Assembly: GCA_024697595.1 (NCBI GenBank)
Contig: JAILFK010000048.1
Span: 1 to 64,000, forward strand
Origin: Lachnospiraceae bacterium
Lineage (GTDB): Bacteria > Bacillota > Clostridia > Lachnospirales > Lachnospiraceae
DNA: 64,000 nucleotides
Reading direction: 5' to 3'
This document shows positions 37,452 to 46,901 of the stretch, piece by piece. Made by a program: the position numbers and the translations under genes. The notes below the pieces were generated by a model. It did no database searches. It saw nothing but the letters and a program-made list of their open reading frames with translations, and was not told where the DNA came from. Positions within the stretch are counted from its first letter, which is position 1, and every line of letters begins with the position of its first letter.

Positions 37452-39074
37452 TCACCTAGTTGAATCACTATTTCTTATTTGATTTCTAACTTTTAATATC
37501 ATTGAAGGGCTGACCGAGAGTTCATCTACACCCATATGTAAAAATGTTTCAGTAAGAGTTGTGTCCGCTCCAAGCTCCCCACAAATTCCAACCCAACATC
37601 CATGTGCATGACCACTATTTACAGTCTGTTTTATCATTTTTAATACTGCTGGATGATGAGAGTCATATATATTATCCAGTGCTGGATTCTGACGATCAAT
37701 GGCCAAAGTATATTGCGTTAAATCATTGGTTCCAATAGAGAAAAATTCCACCTCTTTTGCCAATTCATCTGAAATCATAACAGCCGCCGGTGTCTCTATC
37801 ATTATGCCCAACTCAACCTGTCCGTATTTCACCCCCTCTTTTTCAAGTTCTTTTTTCACTTCCTCGCACAAATCCTTAGCTTTTTTCACCTCATCAACTG
37901 AGATAATCATAGGAAACATTATACTAATATTACCATAGTAGCTTGCACGATAAAGGGCTCTAAGTTGCGTCTTGAATACATCGATTCTATCAAGACATAT
38001 TCTAATTGCCCTATATCCCATTGCAGGATTGTCCTCTTTTTCAAGGTTAAAATAACCCACCTGCTTGTCTGCCCCTATATCCAAAGTCCTGATAATAACT
38101 TTTTTCCCTGCCATATTTTCTGCAACAGTTCGATAAGCTTTGAACTGCTGTTCTTCAGTTGGATAATCATCAGATTCAAGATACAAAAACTCACTTCTAA
38201 ATAATCCGATTCCACCTGCATCATTTGCAAGAGCAGCTGCCACATCTCCTACGCCACCAATGTTGGCATACAAGTTAATCTCTTTTCCGTCTTTAGTAAT
38301 ATTCGGCTTTCCCTTTAACTCCATAAGAAGCCTTGCCTGCTCCTCATCTTCTCGTTTTAGTTCTTCGTACTTCCTTAACGTATTCTCATCTGGCTCTATA
38401 ATTAGAATTCCTTTTGCTCCATCAACAATCGCGATTTTCCCGTCGCCGTCCTCTGGATACTCAACTCCTATCAAAGCAGGAATATTCATAGTTCTCGCCA
38501 ATATTGCGGTATGAGAATTCGTTGAACCATGTCTTGTAATAAAAGAAAGAACCTTGGATTTATCCAGCTGGACCGTCTCGCTTGGAGCTAAATCATCTGC
38601 CACGATTATTACCGGTTCATCTCCTAGATTTCCAGCGCCGTTTTTTCCCTGTAATATAGCTATCACTCTATTGGAGATATCCTTTACATCGGCCGCCCTC
38701 GCTTTCATATAATCATCATCCATTGCAGCAAACATTTCCGAAAAATTATCCCCCGTAACAGCAACTGCAAATTCCGCATTAATCTCTTGTGTTTTAATCA
38801 TATTAACGATCGACTCAATATAATCAAGATCATCCAACATCATCTGATGAACCTCAAAGATAGCCGCGCTAGCCTCTCCAACTTCTTTTAAAGCCTTTTT
38901 ATATATCTCGCCTAATTCCGCCTTAGCCTGTTCCTTTGCCTGAGTAAATCTTACAATTTCCTCCTCAGGCTTTTCTACTTTTGTTCTCTTAACAGCATTC
39001 TCTTCTTTGCCCAAGACTTTTAATGGTCCAATTGCGATACCATTAAATACACTTTTACCAACGAATTCTCTCAT
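37452..39074 (-). CDS. ptsI: PTS enzyme I (phosphoenolpyruvate-protein phosphotransferase)
   Basis: First protein of the PTS phosphate relay, taking phosphate from PEP and giving it to HPr. The phospho-acceptor His is in SFITRHGSTNSHTAILAR, the C-terminal PEP-binding parts include GIGLFRSEFLYL and EFFSIGTNDLTQYTLA, and the active Cys is in GCWVGICGELG. I start at the ATG at 39074 (GGGGGA upstream) and read about 540 residues; the in-frame ATG at 39119 would add 15 residues. It is the last PTS gene of the fru operon, four genes from the promoter, so it may be the strain's only or a dedicated enzyme I. Confidence 0.93.
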   Translation of the reverse strand: MREFVGKSVFNGIAIGPLKVLGKEENAVKRTKVEKPEEEIVRFTQAKEQAKAELGEIYKKALKEVGEASAAIFEVHQMMLDDLDYIESIVNMIKTQEINAEFAVAVTGDNFSEMFAAMDDDYMKARAADVKDISNRVIAILQGKNGAGNLGDEPVIIVADDLAPSETVQLDKSKVLSFITRHGSTNSHTAILARTMNIPALIGVEYPEDGDGKIAIVDGAKGILIIEPDENTLRKYEELKREDEEQARLLMELKGKPNITKDGKEINLYANIGGVGDVAAALANDAGGIGLFRSEFLYLESDDYPTEEQQFKAYRTVAENMAGKKVIIRTLDIGADKQVGYFNLEKEDNPAMGYRAIRICLDRIDVFKTQLRALYRASYYGNISIMFPMIISVDEVKKAKDLCEEVKKELEKEGVKYGQVELGIMIETPAAVMISDELAKEVEFFSIGTNDLTQYTLAIDRQNPALDNIYDSHHPAVLKMIKQTVNSGHAHGCWVGICGELGADTTLTETFLHMGVDELSVSPSMILKVRNQIRNSDSTR

Positions 39075-39123
39075 GTTCTCATCCCCCGCAACATTTCCAC
39101 AATAATTATCTACGTTCAAGGTT

Positions 39124-39381
39124 TTACATGTTCTCCTCTAAGAATTTTTTAAGTTCTTCCATCGCGGCATCTTCATCAGCACCATCGCACTTTAATACGA
39201 TTTCATTTCCGCATTTGACCCCAAGACCCATAACACCAAATATTCTCTTGGCATCTACTTCCTTTCCATCTTTTGAAATTGTAACTGCACAACTATACTT
39301 AGCCGCTTCCTTCACGAATATTCCTGCTGGTCTAGCATGAATCCCCTCCGGGTCTGTTATTGTGTATGTAAATTCTTTCAT
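39124..39381 (-). CDS. ptsH: HPr phosphocarrier with Arg at position 46
   Basis: An 85-residue HPr, transferring phosphate from enzyme I to EIIA via His15, which is present in GIHARPAG. The sequence DAKRIFGVMGLGVKCG aligns with the usual KSIMGVMSLGI, so the regulatory Ser46 phosphorylated by HPr kinase is Arg here. This protein should therefore transport phosphate but not act as a CcpA corepressor through Ser46. A second gene, with canonical Ser46, would be expected elsewhere in the genome. It sits between fruA and ptsI, 48 bases before ptsI's start region, and is likely dedicated to fructose. Confidence 0.9.
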   Translation of the reverse strand: MKEFTYTITDPEGIHARPAGIFVKEAAKYSCAVTISKDGKEVDAKRIFGVMGLGVKCGNEIVLKCDGADEDAAMEELKKFLEENM

Positions 39382-39469
39382 ATCTTTTCCTCCAATAAAC
39401 TTAATTCTCTTCTCTGTATAATTACCATGTTATCATCTTTTAGATATATCTCTTCTCAAACAATCTACA

Positions 39470-41521
39470 CTAGCGTTTAGATACATCCTTTTTCAAAATA
39501 CCAAGCATTATCATAGTAACAACTGAGCCAGCCAACCACGCTATAATATATAAAAATGGTTTTCCTACAGTTGCAAACACGAACACTCCTCCATGTGGCG
39601 CCATCAATGTACATCCAAACAATGCCGATAATAATCCGGCAACTCCGGCACCCACCATAGTCGATGGAATAACATGTGCAGGATCAGCTGCCGCAAATGG
39701 TATTGCGCCCTCCGTAATAAATCCACATGCCATTACAATATTAGAAATTTTTGTTTCTCGCTCAGCTTCAGTAAACTTATTTGGGAAGAATATACACGCA
39801 AGAGCTATACCAAGTGGAGGCACCATGCCTCCTGCCATAATTGCAGCCATTGAAATATAACAAGCTTGAACTTGTGGATCTGCCGTAGATGCTCCAGCCG
39901 CTGTAAGCTCAGCTGCTGTGGCCAACATTCCGGTACCAAATACATATGCTGCCTTATTAATCGGCCCGCCCATATCTATAGCCATCATAGCTCCCAAAAT
40001 AAGACCTAGTAACCATATCATTCCTGATGCAGCAACCGCCGTTAACATAATAGAAAGCCCTGTATTCACCACTCCTATCAAAGGATTCAACACAAAACAC
40101 ATAACCACGCCCACAATAAATGTACCGCACACCGGATAAATCAAAATAGGTCTAATACCATCCAATGATTTCGGCATTTTCTCTGTGATCTTTTTTAGCC
40201 AGAGAACCACAAATCCTGCCAAAAAACCTGCAGCAATACCACCTAAAAATCCTGAAACAGTATTACCGCTTCCATCTCCGACAAAAGCAAAATCCTGAAC
40301 AAATTTTGCAAATCCTCCAACATTGGACCAATCATAGTCGGCAATAGCAGCATTACCATTGGATGCCAACAAACCTCCCAAGAAACCAACTGCAAGTCCC
40401 GGTCTATCAGCAATCGAATATGCAATATATCCAGCCAGCACTGGAACCATAAGCCCCATTGCCAATCCACCAATATATTTTAGGAACGCAGAAATTGGTG
40501 TTGCTGTTCCAAATGCACTACCTGCATCTCCATAACCCATTAAAGTATCTAACAAAAATGCAAGCGCAACTAATATTCCGCCACCAATAACAAAAGGTAG
40601 CATATGGGATACACCACTCATTAGATGCGTATATATTTGATGTCCTATAGAATCATTTTGTGAAGCATTGTCTTTTTGGCCTTCTTTTACATTCTCTTTT
40701 ACAATATAAGGTTTTGCCGTTCCAGCAGCAGCTTCCTTAACTAATTCTTCCGCTTTGCTTATTCCATCAGCCACATGACATTCTCTGACTGGTTTATCGG
40801 CAAAACGCTCCATAGGCACCTTGGTATCTGATGCAACAATTACTCCGCTTGCTCTAGAAATTTCTTCATCTGAAAGCACATTTTTCGCCCCTCCAGATCC
40901 TCTTGTCTCTACTTTGATTTCAATTCCTAGCGAAGTTGCCGCTTTTTCTAAAGCCTCAGCCGCCATATACGTATGCGCTATTCCCGTAGGACAGCCTGTC
41001 ACAGCAACTACATATACGTCTGATCCACTCTTCTCAGTGCTCCTTTGGCCCTCTTCATTCTCCTTTTGAGATTCAGCCTCATCTATAATTGACAAGAACT
41101 CATCCGAAGTCTTTGCCGCCTTTAACGCATCTGAAAAATCAGGATCCATCAATAATACTGACAATCTACTAAGCACATCCAAATGAACATTGTCCTCAGT
41201 ATTTGGTGCAGCGATTAAAAATAATAGTTTAACCGGCGCTCCATCCAAGGATTCGAATTCCACGCCTTCAGGAATCGTCATCGCTGCAAGCCCTGGTGCT
41301 GCCACCCCGTCACATTTACAATGTGGAATAGCTATACCTTCACCAATACCTGTCGTCCCCTCCTCTTCTCTAGCATATACCCCCTGTATATACTGCTGCG
41401 AATCGGTAATGTTTCCCCTTTTCATCATCAAGGCCACTGCTTGCTCAATAGCTTCTTTTTTATTAGAAGCCATCGCCCCAATTTCTATACTGTCCTTCGA
41501 CAGCAAATCTCTCACCTTCAT
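39470..41521 (-). CDS. fruA: Fructose-specific PTS permease EIIABC
   Basis: Imports fructose as fructose-1-phosphate. Domains run IIA (about 1-150, phospho-His67 in IAIPHCKC), linker, IIB (about 168-265, phospho-Cys177 in VTGCPTGIAHTYMAAEAL), linker, then IIC from about residue 300 with many hydrophobic segments and GGPINKAAYVFGTGML. At 683 residues it is a full A-B-C fusion. It ends about 90 bases before ptsH and starts 13 bases after fruK. The charge-rich linkers between domains are normal. Induction by fructose-1-phosphate through FruR is inferred from the operator repeats upstream of fruK. Confidence 0.95.
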   Translation of the reverse strand: MKVRDLLSKDSIEIGAMASNKKEAIEQAVALMMKRGNITDSQQYIQGVYAREEEGTTGIGEGIAIPHCKCDGVAAPGLAAMTIPEGVEFESLDGAPVKLLFLIAAPNTEDNVHLDVLSRLSVLLMDPDFSDALKAAKTSDEFLSIIDEAESQKENEEGQRSTEKSGSDVYVVAVTGCPTGIAHTYMAAEALEKAATSLGIEIKVETRGSGGAKNVLSDEEISRASGVIVASDTKVPMERFADKPVRECHVADGISKAEELVKEAAAGTAKPYIVKENVKEGQKDNASQNDSIGHQIYTHLMSGVSHMLPFVIGGGILVALAFLLDTLMGYGDAGSAFGTATPISAFLKYIGGLAMGLMVPVLAGYIAYSIADRPGLAVGFLGGLLASNGNAAIADYDWSNVGGFAKFVQDFAFVGDGSGNTVSGFLGGIAAGFLAGFVVLWLKKITEKMPKSLDGIRPILIYPVCGTFIVGVVMCFVLNPLIGVVNTGLSIMLTAVAASGMIWLLGLILGAMMAIDMGGPINKAAYVFGTGMLATAAELTAAGASTADPQVQACYISMAAIMAGGMVPPLGIALACIFFPNKFTEAERETKISNIVMACGFITEGAIPFAAADPAHVIPSTMVGAGVAGLLSALFGCTLMAPHGGVFVFATVGKPFLYIIAWLAGSVVTMIMLGILKKDVSKR

Positions 41522-41534
41522 CCCGCACTCCTCC

Positions 41535-42437
41535 TTATAAACTTTTCATCAAACTGTTCACCTCTTCTTTTGTGGCTAAATTTTCTGAAAACGCAGAAGC
41601 TGATCCTGCGCACAATCCCATGAAAAAGGCCTCTTCGTAATTTTGAGTTTCTAAATATCCCGCAATAAAGCCCGCAACCATTGAATCTCCAGCCCCAACA
41701 GAATTTACAACCTTACCTTTTGGCGCCTCTGACATATGAGCTTTTCCATTTTCATCCAACAAAACTGCCCCTTCACCAGCCATAGATACCAAAACATTTC
41801 TAGCTCCAGCTTCCTGCATCTTCTTGGCATATGGAATCACTTCCTCTCGCCTTTCAAGCTCAACCCCATATATCTCGCCCAGCTCATAATTGTTAGGTTT
41901 CACAAGGAATGGTTTATATTTCAATACATTAACCAACAAATCCTGAGTAGCATCTACAACAATATTAATTCCACGTCCCTCTAAACATTTCATAATATCC
42001 ATATAGCTACTACTAGGCATCACATCAGGTATACTTCCTGCCAAGACAAGTACATCCCCTTCTCGGAGCCTACTCAATTTCTTATATAACTTTTCGATAG
42101 CATTTAAATCTATTGCAGGCCCTTGCCCATTAATTTCCGATTCATCATCACTACGGAGTTTTACATTTATCCGAGACAGTCCTTTATTCACATTGATAAA
42201 ATCAGAACGCACACCTCGTTCATCTAGCAATCTAGTTATTTCTCTTCCTGTAAACCCTGCCATAAAACCTAACGCAGTGCTGTCATATCCAAGATTTTTT
42301 AGAACCATAGATACATTAATCCCCTTCCCCCCTGGAAAAATCAATTCATCTGTAGTTCTATTCACAACTCCCAAAGTAAAATGATCCACTGAAACTATAT
42401 AATCCAAAGACGGATTAAATGTAACTGTATAAATCAT
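41535..42437 (-). CDS. fruK: 1-phosphofructokinase
   Basis: Converts fructose-1-phosphate from FruA into fructose-1,6-bisphosphate. It is a PfkB-family sugar kinase of 300 residues: the N-terminal YTVTFNPSLDYIVSV, GGKGINVSMVLKNLG in the substrate site, and the anion-hole/catalytic motif VNSVGAGDSMVAGF at the C-terminus. The ATG has a strong AAAGGAGG site. It is the first gene of the fru operon, with its promoter about 75 bp upstream. Tagatose-6-phosphate kinase is a close relative but would not fit this neighbourhood. Confidence 0.94.
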   Translation of the reverse strand: MIYTVTFNPSLDYIVSVDHFTLGVVNRTTDELIFPGGKGINVSMVLKNLGYDSTALGFMAGFTGREITRLLDERGVRSDFINVNKGLSRINVKLRSDDESEINGQGPAIDLNAIEKLYKKLSRLREGDVLVLAGSIPDVMPSSSYMDIMKCLEGRGINIVVDATQDLLVNVLKYKPFLVKPNNYELGEIYGVELERREEVIPYAKKMQEAGARNVLVSMAGEGAVLLDENGKAHMSEAPKGKVVNSVGAGDSMVAGFIAGYLETQNYEEAFFMGLCAGSASAFSENLATKEEVNSLMKSL

Positions 42438-42510
42438 AATTTCCCTCCTTTCCTCTTTATTTCAACCGCTGCATAATTTAAAAATTCTTAAAAGATATTT
42501 TTATACTCAA

Positions 42511-42539
42511 ATTATACTTTCATAATCCGTCATAATCAA
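42511..42539 (-). promoter_or_regulatory. Promoter of the fruK-fruA-ptsH-ptsI operon
   Basis: On the minus strand, TTGATT (42534-42539) and TATAAT (42511-42516) are spaced by exactly 17 bp. The -35 lies between two direct operator repeats, so it is expected to be strong but repressed. Confidence 0.8.
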
Positions 42540-42552
42540 CCATTTTCCGTCA
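42521..42552 (-). promoter_or_regulatory. Predicted FruR operator: two direct repeats 20 bp apart
   Basis: On the plus strand, CATAATCCGTCA at 42521-42532 and CATTTTCCGTCA at 42541-42552 are direct repeats with a 20-bp period that flank the promoter -35. Direct repeats of this kind are typical of DeoR-family regulators, and fruR lies just upstream. A third CCGTCA core occurs at 42605-42610 and a weaker CATTTTCCATCA at 42700-42711. Confidence 0.65.
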
Positions 42553-42650
42553 ACAATTTTCTATAAATATTTCTCACAATATTTGTTCAATATTACTTAG
42601 CTCCCCGTCACTATGATATATTTTACGATTACGTATACGATATACAAAAG

Positions 42651-42687
42651 GGGCTTTGATCACATCTATTTACTGCAACCAAAGCCC
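42651..42687 (-). terminator. Terminator after fruR
   Basis: On the minus strand, GGGCTTTG pairs with CAAAGCCC across a 21-base loop, followed by CTTTTGTATA. It lies 47 bases after the fruR stop and isolates fruR from the fru promoter. Confidence 0.75.
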
Positions 42688-42733
42688 GCTTCTTTCTGTC
42701 ATTTTCCATCATATTCAAGCAACCGATGTTTCT

Positions 42734-43477
42734 CTATTTAACTTTTTTTATTAATACATTTTCATATTTTTTTTGCAATCTACTATCTGTAATAATAGTT
42801 ATTCCTTCATAATCTGCAAATGTAATTGCTGCAACCTGTTCAAATTTTGAACTATCCATAAGCACATAACTTTCCTTCGATGACTCAATAGCTTTTTTCT
42901 TTACAATAGCTTCTTTTATATCTGGCGTTGTAAATCCATTATCAATCGAAAATCCATTGGCACCAAAAAAGCCCTTTGTGAAGTTATATTTGTCCAAATT
43001 CAACAACGCCTCTGTACCTACAATAGCTTCCGTAATTTCCTTAAACTCTCCACCCAAAATATAGGTAACAAAACCTTTCGCAGTCAACTTTCTAGCATGT
43101 TCAATTGCATTCGTAACAAATATTACATCCTTGCACTTAAGATAATCTATCATTATCTCTGTTGTTGTCCCTGCATCCAAATAAACAAAATCCTTGTCAT
43201 TCACAAGAGAGGCAGCATACTTGGCTATCGCCACTTTTTCTTTTTTATTCAACTGCTTTCGCAATTCTACTTTTGCATCATCCGTCTTATATTTATTGAC
43301 TACAGCAACCGCACCACCATGTACTTTTTTTAATTTCCCAGCCATGTCCATAGCTTGTAGGTCTCTTCGAATTGTAGATTCAGAAGCATTTAACTTATCC
43401 ATAAGTTCAGATACCGTAACACTCCCACTATCATTTACAATATCCATAATTAGCTTCTGCCTCTCTACCGTCAACAT
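42734..43477 (-). CDS. fruR: DeoR-family transcriptional repressor of the fructose operon
   Basis: A 247-residue regulator with an N-terminal DeoR helix-turn-helix (VERQKLIMDIVNDSGSVTVS, then LMDKLNASESTIRRDLQAM) and a sugar-phosphate-binding domain (KEKVAIAKYAASLV, YLDAGTTTEIMI). It precedes fruK-fruA-ptsH-ptsI and direct repeats that fit a DeoR operator overlap the operon promoter, so repression relieved by fructose-1-phosphate is likely. I start at the ATG at 43477, seven bases from GAGAGG; a GTG at 43483 is possible. It is preceded by truA with a 13-base gap and is probably cotranscribed with it. Confidence 0.88.
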   Translation of the reverse strand: MLTVERQKLIMDIVNDSGSVTVSELMDKLNASESTIRRDLQAMDMAGKLKKVHGGAVAVVNKYKTDDAKVELRKQLNKKEKVAIAKYAASLVNDKDFVYLDAGTTTEIMIDYLKCKDVIFVTNAIEHARKLTAKGFVTYILGGEFKEITEAIVGTEALLNLDKYNFTKGFFGANGFSIDNGFTTPDIKEAIVKKKAIESSKESYVLMDSSKFEQVAAITFADYEGITIITDSRLQKKYENVLIKKVK

Positions 43478-43496
43478 CTGCACACACCTCTCAATA

Positions 43497-44243
43497 TTAA
43501 TAGTCCACCTGTATCAAACAAAGTCCCTTAGCAGGAGCTGTAGGTCCTGCAACTTTTCTATCCATAGCCTCGAGTATATCCACCATATACTCTGGCTCCA
43601 TTCTGCCATATCCAACTTCCATCAGAGTCCCCACCAGGATCCTAACCATATTCTGCAAAAATCCAGTGCCATGGAAGGTCATATATACATAGCCTCTTTT
43701 TCTGACAATCTCAATCTTGTCCACCACTCGAACAGTGGACTTTTTCATTCTGCTATTGCCACAAAAGCTTTTGTAATCATGCTTTCCCACAAGATACTCT
43801 GCTGCCTGTTGCATTTTTTCAATATCAAGCGGCTCGTCTAAAGCCACATAATATTTTCTGTCAAATACTGGTTTTACCGGTCCATCAAAACAGGTGTATC
43901 TGTAAGTCTTGCCCACAGCATTATACCTAGCATGAAATCTCTCAGCTGCCTCCCTCACATCGAGCACTGCTATATCATCTGGCAAATATCTATTCATGTA
44001 ATCTCGAATAGCCTCTGTAGACATATCTGTATCTAAAACCACATTGGCAATCATAGCCTTGGCATGCACTCCGGCATCAGTACGACCCGCGCCTATAATC
44101 TTGAAATCTTCCACATCTATATCAAGCATTTTAGAAATAACATTTTCCAACTTGCCCTGTATTGTCACCTGGTCTGGCTGATGTTCCCAACCATAATATC
44201 TGGATCCATCATAACTTATCTTCAACTTAAAATTTCTATTCAT
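43497..44243 (-). CDS. truA: tRNA pseudouridine(38-40) synthase
   Basis: Makes pseudouridine at positions 38-40 of tRNA anticodon stems. The catalytic Asp is in [14 protein letters not shown], the N-terminus reads [21 protein letters not shown] and [17 protein letters not shown] is the usual late motif. The 248-residue length is normal. It starts inside the end of the chemotaxis receptor gene (8 bases overlap) and is followed by fruR after 13 bases, so it sits in an operon with unrelated signalling and sugar regulation genes. Confidence 0.95.
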   Translation of the reverse strand: MNRNFKLKISYDGSRYYGWEHQPDQVTIQGKLENVISKMLDIDVEDFKIIGAGRTDAGVHAKAMIANVVLDTDMSTEAIRDYMNRYLPDDIAVLDVREAAERFHARYNAVGKTYRYTCFDGPVKPVFDRKYYVALDEPLDIEKMQQAAEYLVGKHDYKSFCGNSRMKKSTVRVVDKIEIVRKRGYVYMTFHGTGFLQNMVRILVGTLMEVGYGRMEPEYMVDILEAMDRKVAGPTAPAKGLCLIQVDY

Positions 44244-45723
44244 CGTCCTCTGTTATAGCCTGTAACTGTTGAATACTTCCAAGAATCTCATTTAAGTATC
44301 CTGTCATTGCCTTTGTTCCATCAAGAGACTCTCTTGTAATATTCATTGTATTTTCACTGTTGGCTGTAAGCTCTTCTGTGTAAGCGCTTGTACTTGAAAT
44401 ACTATCAGCAATCTCGCTGTTATTGCGATTAATATTTCCCAAATACTCTGTCTGGGTCTGCATCTCATCAGTCATTGCTGAGATATTCTCATCAATGGTC
44501 TTGAACTGCTCATCTGTCTGCTTAACCAACTCTATCTGTCTTGTACTTAACTCATCTAGATTGCCCACCGCATCGTTTACATGCTGAGCTTCCAACGCTA
44601 GATCCTCAAGTATCATATTAATCTTGTCTGTGGCATCGCTTGTATCTCCTGCAAGCTTTTGAATCTCACCTGCAACAACAGCAAATCCCTTTCCTTGCTC
44701 ACCTGCGCGAGCCGCCTCAATAGATGCATTTAAAGACAATAGATTAGTCTGATCTGTAATTGTTCTGATAATAGACAAAATCTCTTTTGCCTCCTGCAAA
44801 CTAGATATCAAAGTAGAAGTAGCCTCTGACACCTGCTCTTTGGACTTGGCAACCATCTCTGTACTTTTGGACAGATTAGTCATGTTTTTCATACCCTCTT
44901 GAGAGAGATTATGAGTCGCATCGAAACGTATTTTTATATCATCACTTATCTCAGTTAAAGCACCTAACTTATCACTGATTCCATTACTCATAGAAAGCTG
45001 TGTTTGAATGGTTTCGGCAACATCGCTAGTCCCTGTTGCTATCTCCTCAATGGAAGCCTGGGCGGACTCCGATTGATGCTCAATATTTTTTGCCATCTCA
45101 TCTATGTCTTCAACGCGCTTACTAAGTGCATCTGTAGCTTCAGAAATCGTGGTCAGCATACCCTCTTGTTTCTGGGACTGACTCATAATCTTACCCATTC
45201 TCTTCTTCTCTACATCCTCAGTAATTCTACTAGAGAAGAAAGCTATCAAGCACACAAGTAATACTGCAAAAAGCTGAATTTCATAATTCGCAATGTCATC
45301 TGCGCTAACCATCTTGTATACCGATATTTTTATTCCAACTGAAACCACGTTAATGATCATATTTATAATAAAGAACTTCATCAATACTTTACTGTCATTA
45401 AAAATCAACAAAACTGCCAGTATTGGAAACAGATATACAAATGTAAGCGGTGTGTCTCCTGTTATAAGCACATAACCGTATAAAATTGAATATCCCATAG
45501 CTATAACCTCTGGCAATTTTTTAGTCATGGGTTTTTTCTTAAACATGGCATATCCAAATATAAATGGTAGAAAGCCACATACCAACATCACCAAATAATA
45601 TGGCAACGTTCTCTGTCCTTTTATAACCTCCAATAAATAAGCCACCGCAATAATTACTAATGTAATCAACCATCCCAATAACGCAAATCCATTAATATTT
45701 GCTTCATCACTTTTCTTTTTCAT
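44236..45723 (-). CDS. Methyl-accepting chemotaxis-type receptor with polytopic membrane domain
   Basis: About 495 residues. The N-terminal 160 residues contain about six hydrophobic segments with little outside loop, instead of the usual large periplasmic sensor domain. A long coiled coil follows with the conserved hairpin tip [20 protein letters not shown] then [15 protein letters not shown]. Such membrane-sensing receptors signal through CheW/CheA. I start at the ATG at 45723 with AAAGGA upstream; a GTG at 45741 is possible. No che genes lie in the window, and the partner is probably the response regulator just upstream. Confidence 0.85.
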   Translation of the reverse strand: MKKKSDEANINGFALLGWLITLVIIAVAYLLEVIKGQRTLPYYLVMLVCGFLPFIFGYAMFKKKPMTKKLPEVIAMGYSILYGYVLITGDTPLTFVYLFPILAVLLIFNDSKVLMKFFIINMIINVVSVGIKISVYKMVSADDIANYEIQLFAVLLVCLIAFFSSRITEDVEKKRMGKIMSQSQKQEGMLTTISEATDALSKRVEDIDEMAKNIEHQSESAQASIEEIATGTSDVAETIQTQLSMSNGISDKLGALTEISDDIKIRFDATHNLSQEGMKNMTNLSKSTEMVAKSKEQVSEATSTLISSLQEAKEILSIIRTITDQTNLLSLNASIEAARAGEQGKGFAVVAGEIQKLAGDTSDATDKINMILEDLALEAQHVNDAVGNLDELSTRQIELVKQTDEQFKTIDENISAMTDEMQTQTEYLGNINRNNSEIADSISSTSAYTEELTANSENTMNITRESLDGTKAMTGYLNEILGSIQQLQAITEDDE

Positions 45724-45756
45724 GTCCCCATTTCCTTTCACCTTCTAATTATTAAA

Positions 45757-46521
45757 TCAACCAATTAACTGCTGTATTGTCTGAATAATCTTATCAGGCA
45801 ATGGCGGTTTCAAAAAATATGCAGCTGGATTTAAATCTAAAACTGACTTAATATGTTTAGCATCACCATGTCCTGTCAAAAATATTACTGGCACCTCGGC
45901 AGTTTCTTTGCGCTCCCTAATCTTCTCCAAAGTCTGTCTCCCATCAAACTCTGGCATCTCGTAATCCAAGATAATCAGACTAGGTATTTCTTTATCTATC
46001 AATTGCAAAGCCTGTTCCCCCGAAGTGGCCATCGCAACTCGATATACATTTTCCAGAATTTTTTTCATACTTCTAAGCATGGATGGGCTGTCATCTACAA
46101 CCAAAATCAACTTCTTGCTAGTGTCTTCATCAGACTTGACATCTTCCTTAGAAGTCTCCTCTTTCTTATCTATAATATCTTCTAATTTCGTTTTTACCTT
46201 GTCATTAGATACAGGATGATACAATAAATGGAAAGGTGTTCTTTTTATATAATCTTTGTATAACTCCGCCTGACTTTCCTTTCCAATCACCAATGTAGGT
46301 ATATCTATTTTCTCATCTAAAATATACTCAAAAATCCCACTATGACTCTTGTCAAATTCATCGGTATTAATCAGAATCCCATCCGGTTTATACATCTGAA
46401 TCATACTCTTCACAATCTCTATATTGTCCGAACATATTTGTACATTCATATAGTCCTTCAAATACTTTTGAATATGATTTGTTGATTCATTAAATTTACC
46501 AACAAACAATATCTTATTCAT
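45757..46521 (-). CDS. Two-receiver response regulator without an output domain
   Basis: A 254-residue protein. Residues 1-115 form a receiver-like region without a recognisable acidic pocket (KILFVGKFNESTNHIQ, ILINTDEFD). Residues 135-254 are a canonical receiver: VVDDS, phospho-acceptor Asp in IILDYEMPEFDG, Thr in IFLTGHG and Lys in FLKPPLP. No DNA-binding or enzymatic domain follows. CheY-like or adaptor action is plausible, and the adjacent receptor gene supports a sensory role. The degenerate first receiver may bind a partner without phosphorylation; this is inference. Confidence 0.8.
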   Translation of the reverse strand: MNKILFVGKFNESTNHIQKYLKDYMNVQICSDNIEIVKSMIQMYKPDGILINTDEFDKSHSGIFEYILDEKIDIPTLVIGKESQAELYKDYIKRTPFHLLYHPVSNDKVKTKLEDIIDKKEETSKEDVKSDEDTSKKLILVVDDSPSMLRSMKKILENVYRVAMATSGEQALQLIDKEIPSLIILDYEMPEFDGRQTLEKIRERKETAEVPVIFLTGHGDAKHIKSVLDLNPAAYFLKPPLPDKIIQTIQQLIG

Positions 46522-46662
46522 TAAAAATCTCTCCCTCTATAAGCTAATAATAATTTTACCAACTTTTATATATATATTCAAGAAATCATTATCCCATCTT
46601 TCACTTTGGATAAATTTATTCTATAATAGCCTTGTAATTTTATTTATTGAAGGAGATTGACC

Positions 46663-46899
46663 ATGATTAAATTAAAAAAAGACGCAGATATTGCCAAATT
46701 TTTAATAGCTATAAAAAGTTGTAGTGCAGATGTATTTTATGAATCAACAGAGGGAGATATTCTAAATCTCGCATCTACACTTAGCCAATATGTATTTTGC
46801 TCTATAGCAGGACAGACAGACCTATTAAAAAATGGCACAATTCGTTGTTTAGATGAAGCAGATTATACTGTATTAAATGATTTTTTGTATGAGGAATAA
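46663..46899 (+). CDS. Small HPr-like domain protein lacking the active-site His
   Basis: A 78-residue protein with weak similarity to the HPr fold: the segments DIAKFLIAIKSCSADVFYES and LNLASTLSQYVFCSI and a late LNDFLYEE resemble the helix and strand order of HPr. There is no His in the position of His15 and the sequence is not alignable without gaps, so any link to phosphotransfer is a hypothesis. I start at the ATG at 46663 with AGGAGA upstream; a TTG at 46657 is possible. The AraC-type gene starts two bases after its stop, implying they work together. Confidence 0.55.
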   Translation: MIKLKKDADIAKFLIAIKSCSADVFYESTEGDILNLASTLSQYVFCSIAGQTDLLKNGTIRCLDEADYTVLNDFLYEE

Positions 46900-46901
46900 T
46901 A

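Noticed and set aside
43194..43841. 215-residue plus-strand ORF over fruR and truA
   Set aside because: It spans two well-supported genes on the other strand, with serine- and leucine-rich nonsense composition typical of a shadow frame.
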